Assembly (NCBI GenBank): GCA_030180075.1
Contig: JASNJN010000157.1
Span: 1-34,819 of the forward strand
Length of the DNA stretch: 34,819 nucleotides
Origin: Mikrocytos mackini
Taxonomy: Eukaryota > Endomyxa > Ascetosporea > Mikrocytida > Mikrocytiidae
Reading direction: 5' to 3'
Shown here: one piece after another, positions 9,383-17,742 of the stretch
Numbering within the stretch: position 1 is the stretch's first letter
How the letters are laid out: the number at the start of each line of letters is the position of its first letter
The notes under the pieces: model-generated
What the model saw: only the letters and a program-made list of their open reading frames with translations
Told to the model about the DNA's origin: nothing
Database searches by the model: none
Translations under genes and position numbers: made by a program

Positions 9383-11854
9383 ATGATTGATGATATTATC
9401 TTCAACAAATCGGTTTTTTATTTCCTCGGATTGGATAAAAAGACACTGAATAACACGTTCAATAAAACTTATAATAATCAGGATTATGATCCAAAAATGG
9501 AACCTGGCGAGCTATATTCGCCCGGCAGTAACGTAGAGACTTCTATGGACCAATTATCGTTGCAAACAACGTTCCAAACATCTCTAGAGTACTATGACTT
9601 TTTCTCGGTTCTTGAGAAGGAAAACATTCATTCAAAGATTATAGACTATTTACGAAAGATTGAAGCAAACAAGACATGCATATCTTCATTCAACTTCCCA
9701 TCTCATGACATTATAAATATAAAAGAGAACAGAGGCTCGATTAAGTTGGAGTTGCCTATCAAGTTTTTCCCATTACACACAGACAAGAAATTCTACGTTA
9801 TTTTCAACATTTACTCCGACGGTGTGCCAGATGCTGGTTTCATTTACGACTACGTCTTTGGATATTTTGAAGCGTCATCTCCAACATACAGCGCAAAGAA
9901 GAACAAAGGGGCGCTCAATTCAAACCGAAGTATGTCAACGGTACAAGGCCAGCTTTGCTTTAAATTCGACGTAGATGATATGAACGATACATACATACGA
10001 ATTCTAAAATTAGTCGAAAACAACACTAAAAAGAAGATTACAGTAAAATTGACAGCTTTAGAGAGTTTTAAAGTTGACATCAGAAATTTAGAGGCCCTTT
10101 CTAGCCTTTGTTTTAACAAGACCAACTCTGACACTATGCGAATGCTAATAAATAAAGACCATGAAGCCGCTTGTATAGACATCTGGGGTCACTTACCCGA
10201 GTCATTCAAACTAAACATTTTAAGAAGATCTTTGAACCACTCCCAGTATAATGCTGTCCAATCAATATGTAACGCTACGAACGGATACTTCTCGTTAATA
10301 CAAGGACCCCCTGGTACAGGTAAAACGAAAACCATTCTAAGTTTAATAAATAGTATTCATCTAGCTTTGTATCAATTGTTTTACACTACAAAAGGCGTAC
10401 ACAAAAAACCGAAGATATTTGTGTGTGCGCCATCTAACTCTGCAGTGGACGAACTGTTGGAAAGATTCATCAAAACAGGAGGTTTAGTAGACGCTACAGG
10501 GAACTGCTATCATGCCCCCATTTGTCGAATTGGCAGGGGGGACAAAATAAGGAAAAACATAAGAGAAAAAGTTTACTTAGAAGGCCAAGTTGAAGGTTTC
10601 CTTGATAGATTTAATAATGAAGATTTAGACCAACATATTCTTTCGATAAACTACCAAATAACTGTGCTTAGAAAACGCGCTATTTACAACCCAGAAGATG
10701 TCATGGCGAAAGAAGAACTCGGCGGGTTACAAATTGCATTGAATAGGCTAAACATTATAAAACTGCATTTTGGTGAAAGCTGTCAACGCGTTATAAAAGA
10801 GCGTGGCAAGATACTCCTCCAAAGAAGCTTTCTAGAAAGTTCCCAGATAATATTCACTACACTAAACACTTGTTCCCACCCTGTAATACTCAAAACTTTC
10901 GAAAACAGTGAGCGCAGTCTTATAGACTTCTGTATTATAGACGAGGCTTGTCAATCCACAGAAATCGAAACTTTGTGCGCTTTGAGATTTAAACCAAAAA
11001 ATGTAGTTTTAGTTGGCGATCCCCAACAACTCCCTGCCACTGTGTTTACTGAGTCGCCCAGTATCGCACGATTAGAAAGGTCTCTTTTTGAGAGACTACA
11101 GACTATGGGTACTAACTGCGACCTGTTGACTGTACAGTATAGAATGCATCCGAAAATAATGAAATTTCCCTCTGCTTACTTTTACAATGATAAACTAACA
11201 AATGGTCCTAACATACAATATATTCCAGTGATACAGAAAACATGTAAAGATAACTTAGAAGAGGGAGAAATTGTAGAGGATACTAAAGTAGATATTGATC
11301 CAATACTTACCAATGAATATAATCGAATTTGGTATAAAAACGACCATTTTAAACCTCTTCTATTTTATGATGTTAAAGGGAAAATGTTCAAAGACAAAGG
11401 AATTATAAATAACAGAGGACAAGCCTTTTTCTGTTTAGAACTTATTGAAGAGTTTTATAAAAAATACAAAGAAATAGTTAATTATCCTACAGATACCATT
11501 ATAACTATATTAACACCTTACCAGAGCCAAAAGGCTATGATGTACAAAATGCTAGAAAACAATTCTGAGTTAAAAGAGTTCAAAGAAAGAATACAAATTT
11601 GTACTATAGACAACTTTCAGGGACAAGAGTGCCCAATTGTAATACTTTGTACGGTACGAGGTGAACATAATTACAAAAGCATTGGGTTTGTAAAAGACGT
11701 GCGAAGGTTAAATGTGGCATTAACCAGGGCCAAGTATTCACTGTGGATAGTCGGGGACCGAAACAGTTTGAGTGTAAATAACGACTGGAGCAAATATTTG
11801 GAACACCTAGACGAAAATGGATTGATTAAGACAAACACAAATGACCATAATTAA
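9383..11854 (+). CDS. SEN1: Sen1/Upf1-like superfamily 1 helicase
   Basis: The 823-residue protein has the full helicase core of the Upf1-like superfamily 1B. These are Walker A GPPGTGKT (308-315), the DEAC box (520-523), GDPQQLP (545-551), VQYRMHP (584-590), DNFQGQE (743-749) and RRLNVALTRAK (774-784). The spacing and the YRMHP and LTRAK motifs match Sen1, the nuclear RNA/DNA helicase that ends polymerase II transcription and resolves R-loops. Upf1 itself is less likely because there is no N-terminal Cys/His zinc domain. At 823 residues it is far shorter than yeast Sen1 (over 2000). The large N-terminal scaffold domain is mostly absent, typical of microsporidian reduction. All catalytic motifs are intact. 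An AAATTT-type motif precedes the ATG. Confidence 0.88.
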   Translation: MIDDIIFNKSVFYFLGLDKKTLNNTFNKTYNNQDYDPKMEPGELYSPGSNVETSMDQLSLQTTFQTSLEYYDFFSVLEKENIHSKIIDYLRKIEANKTCISSFNFPSHDIINIKENRGSIKLELPIKFFPLHTDKKFYVIFNIYSDGVPDAGFIYDYVFGYFEASSPTYSAKKNKGALNSNRSMSTVQGQLCFKFDVDDMNDTYIRILKLVENNTKKKITVKLTALESFKVDIRNLEALSSLCFNKTNSDTMRMLINKDHEAACIDIWGHLPESFKLNILRRSLNHSQYNAVQSICNATNGYFSLIQGPPGTGKTKTILSLINSIHLALYQLFYTTKGVHKKPKIFVCAPSNSAVDELLERFIKTGGLVDATGNCYHAPICRIGRGDKIRKNIREKVYLEGQVEGFLDRFNNEDLDQHILSINYQITVLRKRAIYNPEDVMAKEELGGLQIALNRLNIIKLHFGESCQRVIKERGKILLQRSFLESSQIIFTTLNTCSHPVILKTFENSERSLIDFCIIDEACQSTEIETLCALRFKPKNVVLVGDPQQLPATVFTESPSIARLERSLFERLQTMGTNCDLLTVQYRMHPKIMKFPSAYFYNDKLTNGPNIQYIPVIQKTCKDNLEEGEIVEDTKVDIDPILTNEYNRIWYKNDHFKPLLFYDVKGKMFKDKGIINNRGQAFFCLELIEEFYKKYKEIVNYPTDTIITILTPYQSQKAMMYKMLENNSELKEFKERIQICTIDNFQGQECPIVILCTVRGEHNYKSIGFVKDVRRLNVALTRAKYSLWIVGDRNSLSVNNDWSKYLEHLDENGLIKTNTNDHN

Positions 11855-12008
11855 AACAAACCAACAAAGAGTAGACGTTTTATTTAATGATTATAATCGT
11901 AGTATTTAAAAAATAATGTATGAACCGAACTTGTTTTTATTTTAAGTATAATGTTTAATATTCAACGAAATTCGAATGTCCTGTTTTATCGTTTTATTTA
12001 ATTAACAC
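11855..12008. terminator. Shared 3' region of convergent genes
   Basis: Only 154 bases separate the helicase stop from the convergent proteasome gene stop. The region is AT-rich and contains AATAATG and TTTATT runs that could serve polyadenylation on both strands, but no exact AATAAA signal for the plus strand stands out. Confidence 0.3.
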
Positions 12009-13292
12009 TTAAACAAAATATGGTAGTTTTTTCTTTTTCTTATCTTTAACCTCCCATATAGCTTCTACGAAATCATTCTGATTAATTGAGTCTTTACCTT
12101 TCCTAATTGCAATCATACCAGCTTCAACACACACAGCTCTAAGCTGTGACCCATTTAATCCTGTACACGCGTCGGCAATTTCCTCCAAGTTTATATTGGC
12201 AGGATCAATCTTCATCTTTCTGCTATGAATGTTTAATATCTCTTCCCTTCCTTTCCTATCTGGCAATTGGAACTTTATTTTTCTATCAAGTCTCCCAGAA
12301 CGAACTAAAGCAGGATCCAAAATGTCTGCTCTGTTTGTAGCAGCAATTACCTTAATTTTTGAATCTTTCGAAAATCCGTCGAGTTGGTTTAATAATTCCA
12401 AAAGAGTTCTAGTAATCTCTCGGCTACCTTGATTTTCGTCGATTTGTCTTGTAGCGCCAATTGCATCTATTTCATCAATGAAAATGATAGAGGGCGCCTT
12501 TTCTCTGGCTAATTTAAATATGTTCCTGACTAGAGCGGCTCCCGACCCAACGTATGATTGTGCTAATGAAGAAGCGTTTATTCTCATGAAAGAAGCGCCA
12601 AGTTCTTTTGCTATTGCACGTGCGACCAAAGTTTTACCTGTTCCTGGTGGCCCGTAAAATAAGGCCCCTTTACCTGGGGTAACACCGAGTGATTCGAACC
12701 TGTCTGGGTGTCTCAAGGGAAGGACAACAGCTTCCATGATTTCTTCCACTTGTGTGTCTACCCCTGCGATATCCGTGAACGTTTCCAACGCATTGTATTC
12801 TTCTATCTTTTTAGCTTCTAAATTCTTTTCATGTTCTGGAGACAGTAAAATCATAGATTTTGCTCTTAAATCGAACTCAGTCGGAAGAATGTACATAGGA
12901 ATGTAAGTGTCTTTGTTAACACCAATCAAGTCTCCAGGCTTCAGTTTCTCAACGTCGATTAAACCGACTACAGGTGAGAAAATTGTTTGTCGAGTCGTTG
13001 TTTTAAGAATCAGACCAATTTGTGCACTTGGTAATTCGTCAGACTCATTTTCTTTGGCGGGCTGCGAAACAACAACCTCTACTACAGAAGAAACTAGATA
13101 AGGAGGTGTCTTGTAAATGTCAAGCTTCTGTTTGTTATCATTTATTTCCGCTTTCATGTTTTTGATCTTGTTTTTTATCTCTGTTATCTCTGAAGTCATT
13201 ATCCGAATATTAGTCTGCAACATAGAAGATAAGTTTTTGAGTTGACCTTCGTTCTTATCCAATGTAAGTTCAGATTCTTGTACGCTTTCCAT
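12009..13292 (-). CDS. RPT5: 26S proteasome regulatory ATPase Rpt5
   Basis: The protein is an AAA ATPase of the proteasome base ring. From the chosen ATG (427 residues) it has an N-terminal coiled coil (about 5-60), an OB domain with the TRQTIFSPVVGLIDVEKLKP segment, Walker A GPPGTGKT (214-221), Walker B with DEID (273-276) and RSGRLDRKI. The KTPPYLV and VGVNKD-type signatures separate Rpt5 from Rpt1-4 and Rpt6. It unfolds substrates and opens the 20S gate. The start at 13292 is the first ATG; a stop codon lies eight codons upstream, so only a TTG could extend it. The C-terminus ends Tyr-Phe-Val where family members have the gate-opening hydrophobic-Tyr-X motif. An AAAATTTAATATT motif lies about 40 bases upstream. 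Confidence 0.93.
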   Translation of the reverse strand: MESVQESELTLDKNEGQLKNLSSMLQTNIRIMTSEITEIKNKIKNMKAEINDNKQKLDIYKTPPYLVSSVVEVVVSQPAKENESDELPSAQIGLILKTTTRQTIFSPVVGLIDVEKLKPGDLIGVNKDTYIPMYILPTEFDLRAKSMILLSPEHEKNLEAKKIEEYNALETFTDIAGVDTQVEEIMEAVVLPLRHPDRFESLGVTPGKGALFYGPPGTGKTLVARAIAKELGASFMRINASSLAQSYVGSGAALVRNIFKLAREKAPSIIFIDEIDAIGATRQIDENQGSREITRTLLELLNQLDGFSKDSKIKVIAATNRADILDPALVRSGRLDRKIKFQLPDRKGREEILNIHSRKMKIDPANINLEEIADACTGLNGSQLRAVCVEAGMIAIRKGKDSINQNDFVEAIWEVKDKKKKKLPYFV

Positions 13293-13313
13293 ATGCTTCT
13301 TCAAATCGATAAT

Positions 13314-13345
13314 CTAAAAAATATTAAATTTTAAAAGAAACATTA
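13314..13345 (-). promoter_or_regulatory. AAATTT-type motif upstream of RPT5
   Basis: On the minus strand TTTTAAAATTTAATATTTTT lies shortly before the ATG, as for the adjacent genes. It ends in TTTTTTAG, which superficially resembles a 3' splice site, but no upstream 5' splice site or exon is apparent. Confidence 0.5.
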
Positions 13346-13381
13346 GATTCTTGTATTTATAGATGTACGATTTGGAGAATA

Positions 13382-13453
13382 GCCTTCATAGCTCAGGGGT
13401 AGAGCACTAGATTTGTAATCTAGGGGTCATGGGTTCAAATCCCATTGGAGGCT
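13382..13453 (+). tRNA. tRNA-Thr (anticodon UGU)
   Basis: The 72-nucleotide sequence folds as a complete cloverleaf. The acceptor GCCTTCA pairs with TGGAGGC (one G-U), the D arm is GCTC/GAGC, the anticodon stem CTAGA/TCTAG encloses TTTGTAA, and the T arm ATGGG/CCCAT encloses TTCAAAT. The loop places TGT at positions 34-36, which reads ACA. Internal A box (TAGCTCAGGGG) and B box (GGTTCAAATCC) are both good. There is no intron, and a run of six T follows as the polymerase III terminator. It lies between RPT5 and the SRP receptor gene. Confidence 0.95.
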
Positions 13454-13458
13454 TTTTT
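13453..13458 (+). terminator. RNA polymerase III terminator
   Basis: Six consecutive T residues begin directly at the 3' end of the tRNA, the standard termination signal. Confidence 0.85.
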
Positions 13459-13579
13459 GGCCATTCGAAGGCGTCCAGGCTTTGTCTGCTGAGACGTTCA
13501 TATTGGCTGCACAAAAATAGAAAGTTAGGTGGTTTCGAAGTGGGATGTTATACTTCGCTAATCAAAGATTTTCGAACAC

Positions 13580-13625
13580 TTTTTTATTTTTAAAAAATTA
13601 AATTTTAAATTTTTTAATTTTGGAA
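13580..13625 (+). promoter_or_regulatory. AAATTT-type motif upstream of the SRP receptor beta gene
   Basis: AAAAAATTAAATTTTAAATT is followed within about 20 bases by the ATG. It is the clearest example of the motif shared by the genes of this island. Confidence 0.55.
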
Positions 13626-14321
13626 ATGATTGATTTAAGAATAACATGGGTCTTTATTTTAGCTATTCTACTGGCTATGTATTTAATGGGAATGTATATT
13701 TATGTGAAGTTCATTAAAAAAGAATTTAGAATTGTGATAACTGGAGAAGAACAATCTGGAAAATCTGTACTGTTTAACAAGTTATTGTTCAACAGATTCT
13801 ATACCACTTATACTTCAGCCGAGAATGAGACAATATGTTTACATAGGGATACTTTTGTAACCAAATTTACTCAAATCAAGGAATGTTGGATTTCGAACCT
13901 AAAAAGTGTTACAGAGCTAGTTCTTTCATCTATTAGATTTCGCAACAGACACAGCGAACATTTAAGAGCCAACAATTCACTGATTTTATATTTAATCGAC
14001 GAATCCAACATACAAGAGGCCTGTCTCAATCTTTTTACATTAATTCAAGAAAACGTGCCTATTACAGTCGAATCCACAAATACAAATGACAAACTACGGT
14101 TGATTGTTTGTTTAAGCAAAAGAGATATAAATATGTCCCTGGGCAGAGTTCGGCGTTTGAAAAACAATTTGAACAAGAACCTGGACTCAGCAATTCTTCA
14201 AAATACTCAGAAAACAATACTTTCAAACTACATAGAGAAACTACCAATCATAGAAATCTCCGCAAAAGAAGAATCTAACGTGGAATTATTTAAAAGGATA
14301 TTATTCCGCTTGAATAATTAA
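13626..14321 (+). CDS. SRPRB: SRP receptor beta subunit (membrane-anchored GTPase)
   Basis: The 231-residue protein starts with one hydrophobic span (about residues 6-27, WVFILAILLAMYLMGMYIYV) and a short basic stretch. A P-loop GEEQSGKS (40-47), a G4-like SKRD (164-167) and a G5 SAK (212-214) follow. An N-terminal membrane anchor joined to a small Ras/Arf-like GTPase is the layout of SRP receptor beta, which holds the alpha subunit on the ER membrane during co-translational targeting. The switch II DxxG motif is not recognisable, as in other divergent SRbeta proteins, so the GTPase may bind but hardly hydrolyse GTP. The start is the first ATG; an upstream TTG would add two residues. Another membrane-anchored small GTPase cannot be excluded. 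Confidence 0.65.
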   Translation: MIDLRITWVFILAILLAMYLMGMYIYVKFIKKEFRIVITGEEQSGKSVLFNKLLFNRFYTTYTSAENETICLHRDTFVTKFTQIKECWISNLKSVTELVLSSIRFRNRHSEHLRANNSLILYLIDESNIQEACLNLFTLIQENVPITVESTNTNDKLRLIVCLSKRDINMSLGRVRRLKNNLNKNLDSAILQNTQKTILSNYIEKLPIIEISAKEESNVELFKRILFRLNN

Positions 14322-15379
14322 TTATTTATACAATTTCCTAAAATAGCATAAACAGATTTTAAACCATATTTGTCAGGATTTATAAGCGAAAGCCCACAAA
14401 GTGAATAATATGTGTGATAAAAGTCAGCTTCTAAGTTTGGTTTCTTTTTAAACGTTCCACTCTTTTCTTCGTAACAACTCATTATATAACTTTCTAGCTT
14501 GTCGTTGTCAAATAAAGCTGTCCCTTTGCCTCCTCTACGTAGAAATTCTTGACACCCCAACGCCCAAAATGAATAGCACGAATCGGATGGCTTGTTTACT
14601 CTTCCACATAAACCTCCGTCTGCATTCTGTTTATCTTTTAGCCACATTTCAATCTTTTCGCTTTCCAGGTAAAAATATTTAAATGTATCAAAGTTAGCTT
14701 CTAATAATTTGCATATGTCTTCTAACAATACCACAAAATTGCAGGCTGCATATGTGTAGCCAATATGTGCTTCGCAATTTATATTACTTCCAAACCCACC
14801 TTCGAAAGAAAGGCACTTCTTTAACACATCCAATGAAGGCGATATTATATCCACAAACTGCTTTAGTATATCTCTTTCTTTTTTATAACGTTTAGTTTTC
14901 AAATCGGAGGTATTAAAATGGCCAATGTAAGCCATATGGAAGCAGGCAGCGGTAAAATAAAAACTGCGGACGTCTTCTTCTCCATATAAATCGGTGGAAA
15001 CAAATCTACTGTCTTTTAAAAGGGTCTTTGTTAAATTTAAAAGACCTTCTTTGAATTCAAGAGAAAGTAAAAGGGCAGTTTCATTTAGCATGCTTAGAGA
15101 AGCAACCGCAGCGTATGTTTCAGCCAAATGGCAATAGTCTAGAGGTTTGCGATATCTACTGAATCCGCCTTGGAACTTTGAGTATAATGAAAGGATTGTT
15201 TCTTTGAGTTGGGCTTTGATTTCGTTGGATAAATGTTCAGGCGCTTGTAACATGTTTGAAATTGAAAGTGTCCAGAAGGGTATCCATAACGTGCGTTGTT
15301 TGTTGCTTCTGTTCGTAAATAAACCCAGACAGACTTCTGAGTACTTTAGTATTTGGGATTGGAATTTTTTCTGATCCAT
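14318..15379 (-). CDS. RAM1: Protein farnesyltransferase beta subunit
   Basis: The 353-residue protein shows the alpha-alpha barrel repeats of prenyltransferase beta subunits: FQGGF (69-73), HLAETYAAV (84-92), DVRSFY (136-141), FEGGF (192-196) and EAHIGYTY (203-210). Zinc ligands are at Asp266 and Cys268 (DSCYSFW) and His322 (DFYHTYYSLCGLS). HLAxTYAAV and DFYHT favour farnesyltransferase over the two geranylgeranyltransferases. With an alpha subunit encoded elsewhere it would farnesylate CaaX proteins such as Ras. The ATG at 15379 is chosen. A longer frame to 15487 needs a TTG start and adds an unlikely hydrophobic leader. The gene converges on the SRP receptor gene, and their stop codons overlap by two bases. 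Confidence 0.78.
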   Translation of the reverse strand: MDQKKFQSQILKYSEVCLGLFTNRSNKQRTLWIPFWTLSISNMLQAPEHLSNEIKAQLKETILSLYSKFQGGFSRYRKPLDYCHLAETYAAVASLSMLNETALLLSLEFKEGLLNLTKTLLKDSRFVSTDLYGEEDVRSFYFTAACFHMAYIGHFNTSDLKTKRYKKERDILKQFVDIISPSLDVLKKCLSFEGGFGSNINCEAHIGYTYAACNFVVLLEDICKLLEANFDTFKYFYLESEKIEMWLKDKQNADGGLCGRVNKPSDSCYSFWALGCQEFLRRGGKGTALFDNDKLESYIMSCYEEKSGTFKKKPNLEADFYHTYYSLCGLSLINPDKYGLKSVYAILGNCINN

Positions 15380-15696
15380 AAAATATATGCTGTGAATAAG
15401 GCTAAATGAAAAGGATACAACAAAGATTGTAGATGACAATATACAATGCCCACGTTCAGATTGTAAATTTATACAATTTTTATACAAAATATTAAAAGAA
15501 AACTGAACAGATAGGATTCGAAACCAAATTTTGAGAATTGGCTACAATTCTTTTACAAAAATTGGTTGACGTTTGCTTTGTGTTTTCCAACCCAATTAAC
15601 GTTGTGATTGGTTCTGTATACCGCAATAGTATCAAACAACCGTACATTTTTTATGAATTTTCTTCTAAAAAATTTTTAGATATGAACTCTGTTGGG
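15380..15696. other. Upstream flank of the farnesyltransferase gene
   Basis: No gene is supported here. The AT-rich 5' flank of the farnesyltransferase gene contains a T-rich run and TATAAA-like sequences near 15460-15490 but no clear AAATTT motif. A 67-codon frame overlaps the repeat that follows and is judged accidental. Confidence 0.4.
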
Positions 15697-15832
15697 GATA
15701 CCTATTTTCACACAACTTTTTTTGAAAAAACTAGAAATTAGTTGAGGTATTGAACTTGTTTTGAGGGTTTGTTATGCTACTAAAACCCTCATATTTGCGT
15801 TCCGGTCGGTGTGGGGTCTATTTTTGAAAAAA
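15697..15832 (+). repeat. Short dispersed repeat, copy 1
   Basis: This 136-base sequence recurs in direct orientation at 25387-25526 with few differences. It starts GATACCTATTTTCACACAAC and contains an inverted pair, GAGGGTTT and AAACCCTC, then TTCCGGTCGGTGTGGGGTCT and an A-run. The A-rich 3' end suggests a short retroposon, but no target duplication is evident. Confidence 0.7.
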
Positions 15833-16009
15833 TGGGTGAAAAATCTATAAATTTTCAGTGTTAGAAAAAGTTTGAAATGTAGATAAAAGTTTGTTTTGAA
15901 AATAGGATATTTTTATCTTATTGTTGAACTTTACCAGAAGTAAATAATAGTATATGTTTCAAGTATATGTGTAAAACTAACACACCATGTTACAAGTTTT
16001 TTGAAAAAA

Positions 16010-16543
16010 CCAGTGATGTTCGCAAAGGCATAAAAGCATAATTTGGTCATTTTCAAAAAAGCTATTTTGGCCAAAATAGGCCATAAAAACGGGACATAAT
16101 GGACATATTTAAAAAAGTAAAAATGGCAAATTTTGAGCAAAAAGTAAAAATTTAAAAAAAAAATTTTTTCAAAGAAAATGTTTTTTTGATCTCATAGAAA
16201 CCTTGTGCCCAATTTTCGAAATTATTTTTCATGTTCAATAAAACAAAAAAATCAGAGCATAATCTTGGGCATAAATCCTTGTCCAAAAATATGCCCTCGA
16301 TGCCGCTGGCCAAAAATGGGCAAAATCCGGGATTTTGTAGCTTTTTTGGATTTTTGGCGACATATTATCGCGGCATAAAGCATAAATTTAGGTATAATCC
16401 GGTTTATCGCGATAACGCTGTAGCTTTTCGTGATTATCGCGATAAAAGCATATTATGNCTTTTGAAAAGAGCTATTTTAAAAAGCTATTATCGTTTGGGG
16501 ATTTTGGGAAAGCTAAATTTAGGCATAAGCGGGCACTTAATTT
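16010..16543. mobile_element. Possible MITE with GCATAA-rich ends
   Basis: The left boundary reads CAGTGATGTTCGCAAAGGCA and the right, on the minus strand, AAGTGCCCGCTTATGCC. Both carry GTG, CGC and a GCAT/TGCC element in order, but similarity is partial and there is no flanking duplication. GGCATAA/GCATAAA motifs recur inside. Two identical 12-bp palindromes TTATCGCGATAA lie at 16404-16415 and 16434-16445. One base is ambiguous at 16458. Confidence 0.3.
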
Positions 16544-16819
16544 TTATAACGGAACTAAAGTGTTATATCATTTAGTTTAGAACGTACTTATATAAAACAC
16601 AAATTACTAGTGACATTTTCTACTTTTGGCTTATATAGTTACTTTCTGTTCTTATTATTTTTAATTATAATTTATTTGTTTTTTTGGGATCGTTAGGCTT
16701 CAAAAGAAAAGGGAATGTTGAATATTTTGTGAGATAACGTCGATGTGTGATTTTCTAAAATATGACTCATTTTTGTATTTGCAAATTTTAAAATTTTCTA
16801 CAAAATGTCAAACTCATAA

Positions 16820-17284
16820 AATGAACCACACAGCGAATCTACACAAGACTTGAACCAAACAGATACGACAAGAGTCAACAAAAAGATAGTATTGAAGTTT
16901 TTTGTGAAAGTAGGGGACAGATACACTTGTAAGAAATGTTCCAAGAGCTACAAAAAATCAGGAACAAGCTACCACAACTTAAAAGTCCATCTAGAGCGAC
17001 AACACAATGCGGTACTGAAAGAATACATGAATACCCTTGACGAACACCTTTGTGAAGAAGAAACTTTGGATATATCGTATTTGAGCGCAAAAGTACAAAA
17101 AGAAAACTGTCTACCTTACTTTGTAGACCTATTCAGTGAATCACATTATCCAATTTCAATGGTTGAAGACGTAGCATTCAAGAAGTTTATAGAAAAAATC
17201 AGTCCTTTGTCGATTATACCAGGGCGGAAGATGATTACGACTGGTTTGACAGAACGCTATGAAATCATGACAGGAGCTTTACAA
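16820..17284 (+). pseudogene. hAT transposase N-terminal fragment with BED zinc finger
   Basis: The frame encodes a BED-type finger: YTCKKCSKSYKK, then HNLKVHLERQH, giving the C-x2-C...H-x4-H ligand set. The start of a hAT transposase follows (FSESHYPISMVEDVAFKKFI and IIPGRKMITTGL). It stops abruptly at an ambiguous base (17285), where a piggyBac fragment in the opposite orientation begins. No in-frame ATG opens it; the frame runs up to a TAA at 16817. It is a truncated transposon piece, not a host gene. Its catalytic region is missing, and the hAT piece downstream belongs to a different copy because it repeats the same domain region. Confidence 0.75.
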
Positions 17285-17285
17285 N

Positions 17286-17742
17286 ATATCATTCTTGATT
17301 TTCCATGAATCTCCTTATATATAAAAAAACTGTTCGTGATTCCACTTCCAAGGATTAATTCAAACGCTACTTTCCTGTACCATTTTATTGTTCTTCTGCA
17401 ATGCCCTGAAGATGCATTTAATTGATCACCAAGATCAACACCTTCTTTATATTTGTTATAATCATTGATACAGTCTGGAATTTCATATGTATCATGTTTA
17501 TAATTCACATTTTTAAAGCTTCTCAACGAGTGCTTGGTTGAGATAAAGTATACATCTCTTGTCGTTTTCCATTTATAAACTCGTACGCCATCATTATTTT
17601 CTATCCCAATGTATTCTCCCCTTTTTAGCTCCAATTTCCTTATATAATCCGGTATACCAACTCTGTTACTCCCAATTGTCCCGATCATATGAACTCCTTT
17701 CTGCAACAATGAACTAGCCAGCCCAATCGTATGAAAATACAT
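17286..17742 (-). pseudogene. piggyBac-type transposase C-terminal fragment
   Basis: On the minus strand the frame reads YFHTIGLASSLLQKG, then GTIGSNRVGIP, KWKTTRDVYFISTKHS, DYNKYKEGVDLGDQ and RRTIKWYRKVAFELILGSGI. This is the order of motifs in the second half of piggyBac/PGBD-type DDE transposases, including the last acidic catalytic region (GVDLGDQ). The first catalytic aspartates and the N-terminus are absent. Both ends coincide with hAT sequences, so it is either an insertion remnant or a misassembled join. It is non-functional as it stands. Confidence 0.75.

Noticed and set aside
13293-13345. Possible spliced first exon of RPT5 (TTTTTTAG before the coding region)
   Set aside because: No GTAAGT-type 5' splice site or coding exon is visible upstream, and the internal ATG suffices.
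15380-15487. 36-residue N-terminal extension of the farnesyltransferase subunit
   Set aside because: It needs a TTG start and adds a hydrophobic leader unlike the family; the internal ATG gives a normal protein.
15500-15560. tRNA-like T-arm sequence (GGATTCGAAACC)
   Set aside because: The T stem does not pair properly in either orientation and no cloverleaf can be built.
15538-15741. 67-codon frame
   Set aside because: It starts with no recognised motif and runs into a dispersed repeat; composition is not protein-like.
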